A stretch of DNA of 64,000 bases, from positions 806,001 to 870,000 of the forward strand of contig OY970236.1 of assembly GCA_963714155.1 (NCBI GenBank), read 5' to 3'. The stretch is from VRUE01 sp963714155. Its GTDB lineage: Bacteria; Actinomycetota; Thermoleophilia; Solirubrobacterales; 70-9. Below the pieces are notes generated by a model that ran no database searches, had not been told where the DNA came from, and worked only from the letters and a program-made list of their open reading frames with translations. Numbering within the stretch: the first letter of the stretch is position 1; the number at the start of each line of letters is the position of its first letter. Shown one piece after another: positions 42,973-52,230 of this stretch. Made by a program: the position numbers and the translations under genes.

Positions 42973-44772
42973 GTGGGAGAACCCTCGATTGGATCGACGC
43001 TCGCCGGCTACCGGATCGACGCCCTGATCGCCCGTGGTGGCATGGGCGTCGTCTACCGGGCGACGCAGCTGGCGCTGGACCGGCCGGTGGCGCTCAAGGT
43101 AATTGCCGGCGAGCTGGCCGGAGACGAGAAATTCCGCCGCCGCTTCCTCAGCGAGTCGCGCCTCGCCGCCCAGCTGGAGCATCCCGCCGTGGTCCCGGTC
43201 TACGACGCCCGCGAGGACGACGGCGAGCTGATCGTGGCGATGCGCCTGATCGAAGGTGGCGACCTGCGCCAGCTGATCGACCGCGAGGGGCCACTCGAGC
43301 CGGGCCGGGCGATTCACCTGCTTGCCCAGGTCGCGGAAGCGCTCGATGCCGCGCACGCCGCCGGCATCGTCCACCGCGACGTCAAGCCCCACAACATCCT
43401 GGTCGAAGGCGAGCGCGCCTTCCTCTCGGACTTCGGCCTCGCCAAGGCCTACGCGGAGACCGGGTCGGGCAGCGGCGCCTCGGTCGTCGGCACGGTCGAA
43501 TACATGGCGCCGGAGCAGTGGCGCGGCGAGCGGGTTGGGCCCGAGGCCGACATCTACGCGCTCGGTTGCGTCCTCTACGAGGCGCTGACCGGGATCGTCC
43601 CCTACGCCCGCAAGGAGGCCGACACCGAGCCGGAGGTCCCAAAGGGGATCGACACCGTGATCGAGCGGGCGGTCTCGAAGGACCCAAGCGACCGCTACCG
43701 CTCCGCCGGTGCCCTGCTCGCTGCCGCCGGCGAGCGCGAGGGCGCAACGCCGGCCGCGACCCGCGTGCTCTCGGCCCGCGACGAGCAGCCGACGCGCCGC
43801 ATCGATGACTCGCCAAAGCGCCGTCGGCGCCTGAGCGTCAAAGCGAGGCAGTGGCTGGGCGCGGGGATCGCGCTTGCCGCCGGCGCGGTTGCGCTGGCCT
43901 TCCTGATCTTTGGCGGCAACAACGTCTCGGTCTCGGCCCCGATCGCGGTGGGCAAGGGCCCACTGCGCCTCGCCACGGGGGAGGGAGCGGTCTGGGTGAC
44001 CAGCGGGCGCGACGGCACCCTGACCCAGATCGACCCGCAGGAGCAGGCGGTTGTGGGCAAGCCCGAGCAACTGGGCATTGGCGTCTCTGGCGTCGCGGTC
44101 GGTGCCGGCTCGGTCTGGGTGTCCGATTCGCGCCGCGGCGAGGTCCTCCGGGTCGATCCCGGTAGCGGCAGCGTGCTCGACCGGGTCGCAGTCGGCGGCA
44201 GCCCTGGGCCGCTTGCCTTTGGTGGCGGTCGCGTCTGGGTTGCCGACGAAAAAGGCGCGGGGGTGACTGCGATCAACGCGCGCGGTGCCCGTATCGCCAA
44301 GCGCGGCCTCGCGCCGCAGGCCGCTCCGCTGCGGCTCGCTGTCGGCGCCGGCGGCCTCTGGGTCAGCAGCGCCACGACCGCGACGGTGCGCCGCATCGAC
44401 CTCGGCACGATGTCGGTCGGCCAGTCGATCCTCGCCGGGCGCGGTCCCGCCGGCATCACCGTCGGCAACGGCCTCGTTTGGGTCGCCAACAGCCGCTCGA
44501 CCACCGTCACCCGGGTTGACCCGGCGACGCACTCGATCCTCGGCGATCCGATCGAGGTCGGTGAACGGCCGGGCGGGATCGACGCCGGCACCAGCGCCAT
44601 CTGGGTCGCCAGCGCCGCCGATGACTCGGTCAGCCGCATCGACCTCTCCAGCGCCGAGGTGATCGGCGGCCCGATCGGCGTCGGCGACGATCCCGGCGCC
44701 GTAGTAGTCGGTGAAGAAGCCGTCTGGGTAGCTAATAACGGCGACGGCACAGTGACTCGAATCGAACCGTAG
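42973..44772 (+). CDS. Transmembrane Ser/Thr protein kinase with beta-propeller sensor
   Basis: 599 residues from GTG 42973. PknB-type kinase domain (about 13-250): glycine loop IARGGMGVVY, Lys42 in VALKV, HRDVKPHN (Asp136), SDFGLA and VGTVEYMAPEQ. After a basic juxtamembrane segment, one membrane helix (295-313) leads to an extracytoplasmic part (320-599). That part has six or so repeats of 'GxGxVWVxxxxxxxVxRID' (AVWVTSG, SVWVSDS, LVWVANS, AIWVASA, AVWVANN), like the Vgb/YncE propellers. There are no PASTA repeats. A hairpin with arms GCGGCGGT/ACCGCCGC (42954-42972) abuts the start. Confidence 0.9.
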   Translation: MGEPSIGSTLAGYRIDALIARGGMGVVYRATQLALDRPVALKVIAGELAGDEKFRRRFLSESRLAAQLEHPAVVPVYDAREDDGELIVAMRLIEGGDLRQLIDREGPLEPGRAIHLLAQVAEALDAAHAAGIVHRDVKPHNILVEGERAFLSDFGLAKAYAETGSGSGASVVGTVEYMAPEQWRGERVGPEADIYALGCVLYEALTGIVPYARKEADTEPEVPKGIDTVIERAVSKDPSDRYRSAGALLAAAGEREGATPAATRVLSARDEQPTRRIDDSPKRRRRLSVKARQWLGAGIALAAGAVALAFLIFGGNNVSVSAPIAVGKGPLRLATGEGAVWVTSGRDGTLTQIDPQEQAVVGKPEQLGIGVSGVAVGAGSVWVSDSRRGEVLRVDPGSGSVLDRVAVGGSPGPLAFGGGRVWVADEKGAGVTAINARGARIAKRGLAPQAAPLRLAVGAGGLWVSSATTATVRRIDLGTMSVGQSILAGRGPAGITVGNGLVWVANSRSTTVTRVDPATHSILGDPIEVGERPGGIDAGTSAIWVASAADDSVSRIDLSSAEVIGGPIGVGDDPGAVVVGEEAVWVANNGDGTVTRIEP

Positions 44773-44883
44773 GCCGAGACCGGCAGGGGTGGAGCGTCTT
44801 GCACTTTTTCGTCGTGAGCTCGAGGCGCCAGCCCTATGACTCTCCACCGAAAAAGTTAAGCGGAACCCCTGCCGGTCTCGGCC
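44772..44883. repeat. 112-base element D with 19-base perfect inverted ends
   Basis: GGCCGAGACCGGCAGGGGT (44772-44790) and its exact inverse (44865-44883) bracket a 74-base core. Inside, ACTTTTTCG (44803-44811) pairs with CGAAAAAGT (44848-44856). The first base of the left arm is the last base of the kinase TAG stop. The element ends 19 bases before the tkt start. It may be a terminator, a structured leader for tkt or a miniature mobile element. Confidence 0.6.
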
Positions 44884-44902
44884 CCCGAATAGGATCGAGT
44901 CA

Positions 44903-46966
44903 GTGAGCCGCGACCTCGACCAGCTCTGCATCAACACGATCCGCACCCTCTCGATCGACGCGATCCAGAAGGCCAACTCGGGCCACCCCGGCACGCCGAT
45001 GGCGCTGGCCCCGCTCGCCTACACGCTCTGGCAGCGTTTCCTGCGCTTCGACCCCGCCGACCCGATCTGGCCCGGCCGCGACCGCTTCGTCCTCTCCGCC
45101 GGCCACGCCTCGATGCTGCTCTACTCGCTGCTCCACCTGGCCGGGGTCAAGGCGGTCGATCCCGACTACGAGGTCGTCGGCGACCCGGCCGTCTCGCTCG
45201 CCGACATCGAGAGCTTCCGCCAGCTCGACTCGCGCGCTCCCGGCCACCCCGAGTACCGCTGGACCTCCGGCGTCGAGACGACCACCGGCCCGCTCGGCCA
45301 GGGCGTCGCCACCTCGGTCGGCATGGCGATCGCCGGCAAGTGGCAGGGCGCTCGCTACAACCGCCCCGGCTTCGAGCTCTTCGACTTCGACGTCTACGTG
45401 ATCGCCGGCGACGGCTGCCTGATGGAGGGCGTCTCCAACGAAGCCGCCTCGATCGCCGGCCACCTCGAGCTCGACAACCTCTGCTGGGTCTACGACAACA
45501 ACCACATCACGATCGACGGCAAGACCCACCTCGCCTACGACGACGACGTCGCCGCCCGCTTCATGGGCTACGGCTGGAACGTCACCCGCGTCGGCGACGC
45601 CAACGACACCGACCTGATCGCCACCGCCTTCGAGGAGTTCAAAGGGGAGGAGGGGCGGCCGACGCTGATCATCGTCGACAGCCACATCGGCTACGGCTCG
45701 CCGCACAAGGTCGACACCTCAGCCGCCCACGGCGAACCCCTGGGGGAGGAGGAGGTGCGCGAGACCAAGCGCGCCTACGGCTGGCCCGAGGACGCCCAGT
45801 TCCTCGTCCCCGACGAGGTGCGCGAGCATTTTGCCGCCGGGATCGGCAAGCGGGGCGCCGAGCTCAGCGCGGCCTGGAATGAGCTGCTGGGGAGCTACGC
45901 GGACGAGAGCGGCGACCTCGCCGCCGAGATCGAGGCGCAGCAAAGGCGCGAGCTGCCGGCTGGCTGGGATGCCGACATCCCCAGCTTCGAGGCCGACGAG
46001 AAGGGGATCGCCACCCGCAAGGCTTCGCAGCAGGTCGAGAACGCGATCGCCGCCCGTCTGCCCTGGCTGCTCGCCGGCTCCGCCGACCTCACCGACTCGA
46101 CCTCGGTGCGGCTCGAGTTCGACGGCGCCGAGGACTTCGAGCCCGGCGCTTATGCCGGTCGCCAGCTCCACTTCGGCATCCGCGAGCACGAGTCGGCGGC
46201 GATCTCCAACGGCCTCTCGCTCACCAAGCTGCGCCCGCTCTGGTCGACCTACCTGACCTTCTCCGACTACGCCCGGCCGGCGATCCGCCTCTCGGCATTG
46301 ATGGAGCTGCCGGTGATCCACCTCTTCACCCACGACTCGATCGGCCTCGGCGAGGACGGCCCGACCCACCAGCCGGTCGAGCAGCTCGCCTCGCTGCGGG
46401 CGATCCCCGGCCTCGACGTGATCCGCCCCGCCGACGCCAACGAGGTCGCCGAGGCCTGGCGGGCAGCGATCGACCGCACGCACCAGCCGGTCGCCCTGAT
46501 TCTCACCCGCCAGAACGTGCCGGTCTTCGACCGCTCCAAGTACGCCTCGGCCGAGGGCCTGCACCGCGGGGGGTATGTGCTCGCCGACCCCATCACCGAC
46601 GGAGTCGATGATGGGGCGCCCGAGGTGATCCTGATCGCCACTGGCAGCGAGGTGGCGCTGGCCCTCTCGGCGCACGAGGAGCTGCTCGCCGAGGGGATCC
46701 GCTCGCGTGTGGTCAGCATGCCCTGCTGCGAGCTCTTCGACCGCCAGGACGAGTCCTACCGCGACGAGGTCCTGCCGCCAAACGTCACCGCGCGGGTCTC
46801 GGTCGAGGAGGCCTCGACGCTGGGCTGGGATCGCTACGTTGGGTCTGACGGCGTCAAGGTCGGGATGCACACCTTTGGCACCTCGGCGCCGCTGAAGGAC
46901 GTTCAAACCAAGTTCGGTTTCACCCCCGACAAGGTGGCCGAAGCCGCAAAGGAGCTGCTCTCATGA
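44903..46966 (+). CDS. tkt: Transketolase
   Basis: TPP-dependent transfer of two-carbon units in the non-oxidative pentose phosphate pathway. 687 residues. His28 (NSGHPG), His68 (SAGHAS), the TPP/Mg2+ motif GDGCLMEGVSNEAA (169-182) and the catalytic glutamate segment FGIREHESAAISNGL are all present. GTG 44903 has AGGAT 8 bases upstream. Its ATGA overlap with tal shows an operon. Element D lies directly upstream. Confidence 0.96.
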   Translation: MSRDLDQLCINTIRTLSIDAIQKANSGHPGTPMALAPLAYTLWQRFLRFDPADPIWPGRDRFVLSAGHASMLLYSLLHLAGVKAVDPDYEVVGDPAVSLADIESFRQLDSRAPGHPEYRWTSGVETTTGPLGQGVATSVGMAIAGKWQGARYNRPGFELFDFDVYVIAGDGCLMEGVSNEAASIAGHLELDNLCWVYDNNHITIDGKTHLAYDDDVAARFMGYGWNVTRVGDANDTDLIATAFEEFKGEEGRPTLIIVDSHIGYGSPHKVDTSAAHGEPLGEEEVRETKRAYGWPEDAQFLVPDEVREHFAAGIGKRGAELSAAWNELLGSYADESGDLAAEIEAQQRRELPAGWDADIPSFEADEKGIATRKASQQVENAIAARLPWLLAGSADLTDSTSVRLEFDGAEDFEPGAYAGRQLHFGIREHESAAISNGLSLTKLRPLWSTYLTFSDYARPAIRLSALMELPVIHLFTHDSIGLGEDGPTHQPVEQLASLRAIPGLDVIRPADANEVAEAWRAAIDRTHQPVALILTRQNVPVFDRSKYASAEGLHRGGYVLADPITDGVDDGAPEVILIATGSEVALALSAHEELLAEGIRSRVVSMPCCELFDRQDESYRDEVLPPNVTARVSVEEASTLGWDRYVGSDGVKVGMHTFGTSAPLKDVQTKFGFTPDKVAEAAKELLS

Positions 46967-48063
46967 AGCCGACCGCGAAGCTGCACGACATTGGCCAGAG
47001 TCTCTGGCTCGACAACATCACCCGCACGATGCTGGCCGACGGCACCCTGCAGGGCTACATCGAGGAGCTCTCGGTCACCGGCCTCACCTCCAATCCGACG
47101 ATCTTCGACAAGGCGATCTCTGGTGGCAATGCCTACGACGAGCAGATTGCCGAGCTCAGCGCCAGCGCCGTAACCGAGGAGGGAATTGGCGCGACTCCGA
47201 CCGAGCGGATCTTCTTCGAGCTGGCCCTTGCCGACCTGCGCGATGCGACCAACCTCTTCAAGGGTGTCCACGAGCGCACCGGCGGCCTCGACGGCTACTG
47301 CTCGCTCGAGGTCTCGCCGCTGATCGCCGACGACGCCGAGGCGACGATCGAGGAGGCCGCCGAACTGCACGCCAAGGCGGAGCGCGACAACCTCTTCATC
47401 AAGATCCCCGGCACCGAGGCCGGCCTGACGGCGATCGAGGAGTCGATCTTCGCCGGCATCCCGATCAACGTCACGCTGCTCTTCGACGCGGAGCAATACC
47501 TCGCCGCGGCCGATGCCTACATGAAGGGAATCGAGCGGCGGATCGAGGCCGGGCTCAGCGCCGACATCGCCTCGGTCGCCTCGATCTTCATGAGCCGCTG
47601 GGACGTCGCCGTCTCCGGCGAAGTGCCCGACGAGCTGCACAACCGCCTCGGCCTGGCGATCGGCTTCCAGGCCTACCGCGCCTACCGCGAGCTGCTCGAC
47701 TCACCCCGGGCTCAGCGCCTGATGAACGAGGGTGCCCGGCCGCAGCGCCTGCTCTGGGCCAGCACCGGGACTAAGGACCCGAACGCCTCCGACACCCTCT
47801 ACATCGAGGGCTTCGCCTCGCCCTTCACGGTCAACACGATGCCCGAGCCGACCCTGCACGCCTTTGCCGAGCACGGCGAGGTCGGCGATCTGGTTCCCGC
47901 CGACGGCGGCGACTGCGAGCAGGTGCTGGCGCAATTCGGCGATGCCGGCATCGATGTCGACGCGCTTGCCAAGCGGCTGCAGGAGGAGGGCAAGGATGCC
48001 TTCGCCAAGTCGTGGGACGAGATGCTGAAGACGATCGAGTCGCAGGCCGGGGCACGCGCGTGA
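46963..48063 (+). CDS. tal: Transaldolase
   Basis: Transfers dihydroxyacetone units between sugar phosphates. 366 residues, the longer class found in Actinobacteria. LSVTGLTSNPTIFDKAIS is the N-terminal signature, and NLFIKIPGTEAGL carries the Schiff-base Lys147. It starts within the tkt stop (ATGA). Hairpin B2 and pgi follow. Confidence 0.95.
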   Translation: MKPTAKLHDIGQSLWLDNITRTMLADGTLQGYIEELSVTGLTSNPTIFDKAISGGNAYDEQIAELSASAVTEEGIGATPTERIFFELALADLRDATNLFKGVHERTGGLDGYCSLEVSPLIADDAEATIEEAAELHAKAERDNLFIKIPGTEAGLTAIEESIFAGIPINVTLLFDAEQYLAAADAYMKGIERRIEAGLSADIASVASIFMSRWDVAVSGEVPDELHNRLGLAIGFQAYRAYRELLDSPRAQRLMNEGARPQRLLWASTGTKDPNASDTLYIEGFASPFTVNTMPEPTLHAFAEHGEVGDLVPADGGDCEQVLAQFGDAGIDVDALAKRLQEEGKDAFAKSWDEMLKTIESQAGARA

Positions 48064-48072
48064 AAACCCGTT

Positions 48073-48115
48073 CCGCTGTTCCTTTGCCGCGAATAGAGAC
48101 GGAAAGGAACAGCGG
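48073..48115. repeat. Family B hairpin, copy B2, overlapping the pgi ribosome-binding site
   Basis: CCGCTGTTCCTTT (48073-48085) pairs perfectly with AAAGGAACAGCGG (48103-48115). The right arm contains the pgi Shine-Dalgarno AAAGGAA, and its last G is the first base of the GTG start. Folding would therefore mask translation initiation of pgi. Confidence 0.7.
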
Positions 48116-49747
48116 TGAGTGAGTTGCGGAAACGGCCGGCCTGGCAGGCGCTGGAGAACCACTTCGCCGAGATCGAGGGCACCCACCTGCGCGACCTCTT
48201 CGCTGCCGATCCGGCGCGCGGCGAACGCCTCATCGCCGACGGCGCCGGCCTCCACCTCGACTTCTCCAAGAACCGCATCACCGACGAGACGGTGATGCTG
48301 CTTGGCGCAGCTGGCCAAGGAGTGCGGCGTCGAGGAGCGGCGCGAAGCGATGTTCGCCGGCGAGCACATCAACGTCTCCGAGGACCGCGCCGTCCTCCAC
48401 GTGGCGCTGCGCATGCCGCGCGGGCGCTCGCTCGTCGTCGACGGCGTCGACGTGGTCAAAGAGGTGCACGAGACGCTCGACCGCATGGCCGCCTTCGTCG
48501 AGCGCGTCCACACGGGCGAGTGGCGGGGCCACACCGGCAAGCCGATCCGCAACGTGGTCAACGTCGGCATCGGCGGCTCCGACCTCGGCCCGGTGATGGC
48601 CTACGAGGCGCTGCGCCATTACTCGCGGCGCGAGCTGACCTTCCGCTTCGTCTCCAACGTCGACGGCACCGACTTCGCCGAGTCGACCCGCGACCTCGAT
48701 CCCGAGGAGACGCTCTTCGTGATCTCCTCGAAGACCTTCACCACGCTGGAGACGATGACCAACGCCCGCAGCGCCCGCGAGTGGTCGCTGGCCGGCCTCG
48801 GTGGCGACGAGTCCGCCGTCGCCAAGCACTTCGTCGCCGTCTCGACCAACGCCGAGGAGGTCTCGAAGTTCGGCATCGACACCGCCAACATGTTCGGCTT
48901 CTGGGAGTGGGTGGGCGGTCGCTACTCGATGGACTCGGCGATCGGCCTCTCGACCATGCTGGCGATCGGCCCCGCGCGCTTCGCGGAGATGCTGGCCGGC
49001 TTCCACGCCATGGACGAGCACTTCCGCGAGGCGCCGCTGGCCGAGAACCTGCCGGCCCTGATGGGGCTGCTCAGCGTCTGGTACGGCGACTTCTTCGGCG
49101 CCCAGACCTGCGGCGTCTTCCCCTACGACCAGTACCTGCACCGCTTTCCCGCCTACCTGCAGCAGTTGACGATGGAGTCCAACGGCAAGCACGTCACGCT
49201 GGACGGAGCTCATGTCGACTACGACACCGGCGCGATCTTCTGGGGCGAGCCGGGGACCAACGGCCAGCACTCCTTCTACCAGCTGATCCACCAGGGCACG
49301 CGCTTGATCCCCTGCGATTTCATCGGCTTCTTCCAAACGAACAACCCGCTCGGCAATCACCACGACCTGCTGATGTCGAACGTCTTCGCCCAGAGCGAGG
49401 CGCTGGCCTTCGGCAAGACGCCGGAGCAGGTCCGTGCCGAGGGTACGGCGGAGAACGTCGTCCCGCACCGGGTGATGGAGGGCAACCGCCCCTCCAACAC
49501 GATCCTCACCGAGCGGCTCGACCCGCACACGCTCGGCACCCTGGTCGCCCTCTACGAGCACAGCGTCTTCACCCAGGGGGCGATCTGGGGCATCGACTCC
49601 TTTGATCAGTGGGGGGTCGAGCTGGGCAAGGCGCTCGCCGTCGCGATCATTCCCGAGCTCGAAGCCGACGAGGAGCCGAAGCTCCGCCACGACAGCTCGA
49701 CCAACGCGCTGATCCGGCGCTACCGCAGCGCCCGCCGCGGAGAGTAG
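48115..49747 (+). CDS. pgi: Glucose-6-phosphate isomerase, interrupted by a one-base frameshift
   Basis: Interconverts glucose 6-phosphate and fructose 6-phosphate. The GTG frame at 48115 gives the Pgi N-terminus (LDFSKNRITDETVMLL) and then fails. From 48302 the +1 frame continues with AQLAKECGVEERREAMFAG, NVGIGGSDLGPVMAYEAL, VISSKTFTTLETMTNA, GGRYSMDSAIGLS and NQHS-like GTNGQHSFYQL. Removing one T at 48302/48303 joins both into about 543 residues, the normal length. All catalytic segments are intact after the shift. Either the gene is damaged or the base is a sequencing error. Confidence 0.88.
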
Positions 49748-49757
49748 GCTCGCCCAC

Positions 49758-51143
49758 ATGCTCTCGCTCGACCCGCTCCCACTGGCGGCGTCGGCATCCA
49801 ATCTGCTCGCCGCCCGCGAGCAGATGGCCTTCACCCTCGGCTTCCACATCGTTCTCTCCTGCCTCGGCGTCGCCCTGCCGGCGACGATCCTGGTCGCCAA
49901 CTACCTCGGCCTCAAGCGCGGCGACGACGCGGCGATGGAGCTGGCGCGGCGCTGGTCGAAGGCGATGGCGGTGACCTTCGCGGTCGGCGCCGTCACCGGC
50001 ACCGTGCTCAGCTTCGAGTTCGGTCTGCTCTGGCCGCACTTCATGGACCGCTTCGGCGCCGCCTTCGGCATCGCCTTCGCGATCGAGGGGATCTTCTTCT
50101 TCGTCGAGGCGATCTTCCTGGCGATCTACATCTACGGCTGGAAGCGACTCTCCGGCTGGGCCCACTTCTGGTCGGGGGTGCCGATGGTGATCACCGGCAT
50201 CGGTGGCGCCTTCGCGGTCGTCGCCGCCAACTCCTGGATGAACCAGCCGCAGGGCTTCACCCTCGACGCGGCGGGCAAGGTCGTCGACACCAACCCGGCG
50301 CAGGTGCTCTTCAACCCGGCCACCGGCTACGAGGTGCCGCACATGATCCTCGCCGCCTACATGGTCACCGGCTTCCTCGTCGCCTCGATCTACGCCGTCG
50401 GCATGCTCAAGGGCCGCCGCGACCGCCTGCACCGGCTCGGCCTGCTGATCCCGCTGACGATCGCCTGCATCGCGACGCCGATCCAGCTTTTCGTCGGCGA
50501 CACCGCGGCGCGCGAAGTCGCCGACCACCAGCCGGCCAAGTTCGCCGGCTTCGAGTGCATCCAGGAGACCGGCACCCACCAGACCGAGTACCTCGGCGGC
50601 ATCTGCACCGACGACGGGGTCAAGGGGGCGATCCCGATTCCCGACCTCGACTCGTTCCTGGTTGGCTTCAGCGCCGACACCAAGGTGATCGGGCTCGAGG
50701 ACATCCCGCCGGACCAGCGCCCGCCCGCCAACACCCTGCTGCACCTCGCTTTCGACGCGATGGTCGGCATCGGTACCGCCCTGCTCGGGCTCGGGGCCTG
50801 GCTCGCCTTCGTCTGGTGGCGCCGCCGCGAGATCCCGCGCACGCCCTGGTTCCTGCGCGCGGTAGCGGTCTCCGGGGTGGGGGCGGTCCTCGCCCTCTGG
50901 TGCGGCTGGATCGTCACCGAGGTCGGTCGCCAGCCCTGGATCGTGCAGGGCTACATGCGCACCTCCGAAGCCGTGACCGAGGCCGACGGGCTCTGGTTCA
51001 GCTTCGCCCTGGTGCTGCTGGTCTACGCGGCGATCGGCACGATCGCGATCATGATCCTGCGCTCGATGTCGCGCCGCTGGCGCGAGGGGGGCGCGGAGCC
51101 AGAGGGCACGCCCTACGCGCCGCCGACGGAGGCCGAAGCATGA
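49758..51143 (+). CDS. cydA: Cytochrome bd ubiquinol/menaquinol oxidase subunit I
   Basis: 461 residues, multi-spanning. The haem ligand His30 (GFHIVLSC) and the glutamates of AIEGIFFFVEAIFLAIYIYG (Glu110, Glu117) are present, as is the quinol-site GRQPW near 394. The length is shorter than the 522-residue E. coli type, consistent with the short Q-loop, cyanide-insensitive (CioA-like) class. Terminal oxidase with high O2 affinity in the cytoplasmic membrane. Pairs with cydB downstream; no cydDC is visible. Confidence 0.95.
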   Translation: MLSLDPLPLAASASNLLAAREQMAFTLGFHIVLSCLGVALPATILVANYLGLKRGDDAAMELARRWSKAMAVTFAVGAVTGTVLSFEFGLLWPHFMDRFGAAFGIAFAIEGIFFFVEAIFLAIYIYGWKRLSGWAHFWSGVPMVITGIGGAFAVVAANSWMNQPQGFTLDAAGKVVDTNPAQVLFNPATGYEVPHMILAAYMVTGFLVASIYAVGMLKGRRDRLHRLGLLIPLTIACIATPIQLFVGDTAAREVADHQPAKFAGFECIQETGTHQTEYLGGICTDDGVKGAIPIPDLDSFLVGFSADTKVIGLEDIPPDQRPPANTLLHLAFDAMVGIGTALLGLGAWLAFVWWRRREIPRTPWFLRAVAVSGVGAVLALWCGWIVTEVGRQPWIVQGYMRTSEAVTEADGLWFSFALVLLVYAAIGTIAIMILRSMSRRWREGGAEPEGTPYAPPTEAEA

Positions 51144-51159
51144 AGCGGAACCACTCGTT

Positions 51160-51202
51160 CCCCTGTTCCTTTGCCTCGCATGCCCGGGCAAAGGAACAGG
51201 GG
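51160..51202. repeat. Family B hairpin, copy B3
   Basis: CCCCTGTTCCTTTGCC (51160-51175) pairs perfectly over 16 bases with GGCAAAGGAACAGGGG (51187-51202). It lies between cydA and cydB, and its right arm runs into the cydB Shine-Dalgarno GGAGGAG (51201-51207). Confidence 0.75.
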
Positions 51203-51213
51203 AGGAGCGGCTC

Positions 51214-52230
51214 GTGACCCGCGCCGACATCTGCTCCGCGATCCTCTGGCTCGGGGCGACGTTCTACGCCCTCTTCGGCGGCGCCGACTTCGGCGGCGGC
51301 TTCTGGGACCTGGTCGCCGGCGGGGCCAAGCGCGGCGAGCGGCCGCGGGCCGTGATCCAGCAATCGCTGACCCCGGTCTGGGAGGCCAACCACGTCTGGC
51401 TGATCTTCATCCTGGTCGTCCTCTGGACCGCCTTTCCACCCGCTTTCAGCGCGGTGATGACGACGCTCTACGTGCCGATCGCGCTGGCCGCGCTCGGCAT
51501 CGTCCTGCGCGGCTCGGGGTTCGCTTTCCGCAAGTCGATCGAGGGGCTCTCCGGTCGCCGCGCCGCCGGTGCCACCTTCGCGATCTCCTCGCTGCTCACC
51601 CCCTTCTTCATGGGCACGGTCGTCGGCGCCGTTGCCGACGGCAACGTGCCGGCCGACGGCAACGGCGCCGCCTTCTCGAGCTGGCTGCAGCCGCTGCCCC
51701 TGCTGACCGGGGCGATGTTCGTCGCCAGCGGCGCCTACCTGGCGGCGGTCTTCCTGATCGGCGACGCGGCCCGCAGGGGCGACGACGAGATGCAGCGCTA
51801 CTTCGCCCGCCGCGCCCTCGCTGCCGCAGCGTTCGCCGGCGCCGCCGCTGTCTTCGGCCTGGTCGAGCTGCACGCCGAAACCCGCTACGTCTTCGACCGG
51901 CTGATCGACCAGGGCCTACCACTGGTGATCCTCTCCGCCATTTGCGGACTGGGCGTATTCGCGATCCTGCTGAGGATGGCCCGCCGCCCCGGCGCACCGC
52001 CCTGGCCGCTGCGCCCACTGGCCGGCGGGGCGGTGATCGCGGTGATCTGGGGCTGGGGCGTGGCCCAGTTCCCCTACCTGCTGCCGACCTCGCTGACGAT
52101 CTCCGAGGCGGCGGCGCCAACCGACACCCTGACCTCGGTGATCATCGTCTTCCTCTTCGCCGGGGTCATCGTTTTGCCGGCGCTCGGCCTGCTCTACTGG
52201 CTCTCCCAGAGGGAGCTGCTCAGTGAGTGA
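51214..52230 (+). CDS. cydB: Cytochrome bd oxidase subunit II
   Basis: 338 residues with about nine membrane helices. ALFGGADFGGGFWDLVAGG, VWEANHVWLIFILVVLWTAFP and the late VPYLLPTSLT-like QFPYLLPTSLTI segment are typical of CydB. GTG 51214 follows GGAGGAG. The 3' end overlaps the HAD gene by 8 bases. It forms the bd oxidase with CydA. Confidence 0.95.
   Translation: MTRADICSAILWLGATFYALFGGADFGGGFWDLVAGGAKRGERPRAVIQQSLTPVWEANHVWLIFILVVLWTAFPPAFSAVMTTLYVPIALAALGIVLRGSGFAFRKSIEGLSGRRAAGATFAISSLLTPFFMGTVVGAVADGNVPADGNGAAFSSWLQPLPLLTGAMFVASGAYLAAVFLIGDAARRGDDEMQRYFARRALAAAAFAGAAAVFGLVELHAETRYVFDRLIDQGLPLVILSAICGLGVFAILLRMARRPGAPPWPLRPLAGGAVIAVIWGWGVAQFPYLLPTSLTISEAAAPTDTLTSVIIVFLFAGVIVLPALGLLYWLSQRELLSE

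Noticed and set aside
42928..44994. A 688-codon antisense frame over the kinase gene
   Set aside because: Composition is arginine/aspartate-rich with no motif, while the plus strand has complete kinase motifs.
48296..48306. Programmed +1 frameshift in pgi
   Set aside because: There is no stop codon or rare codon in the shift site and no stimulatory element is apparent; a simple indel explains it.
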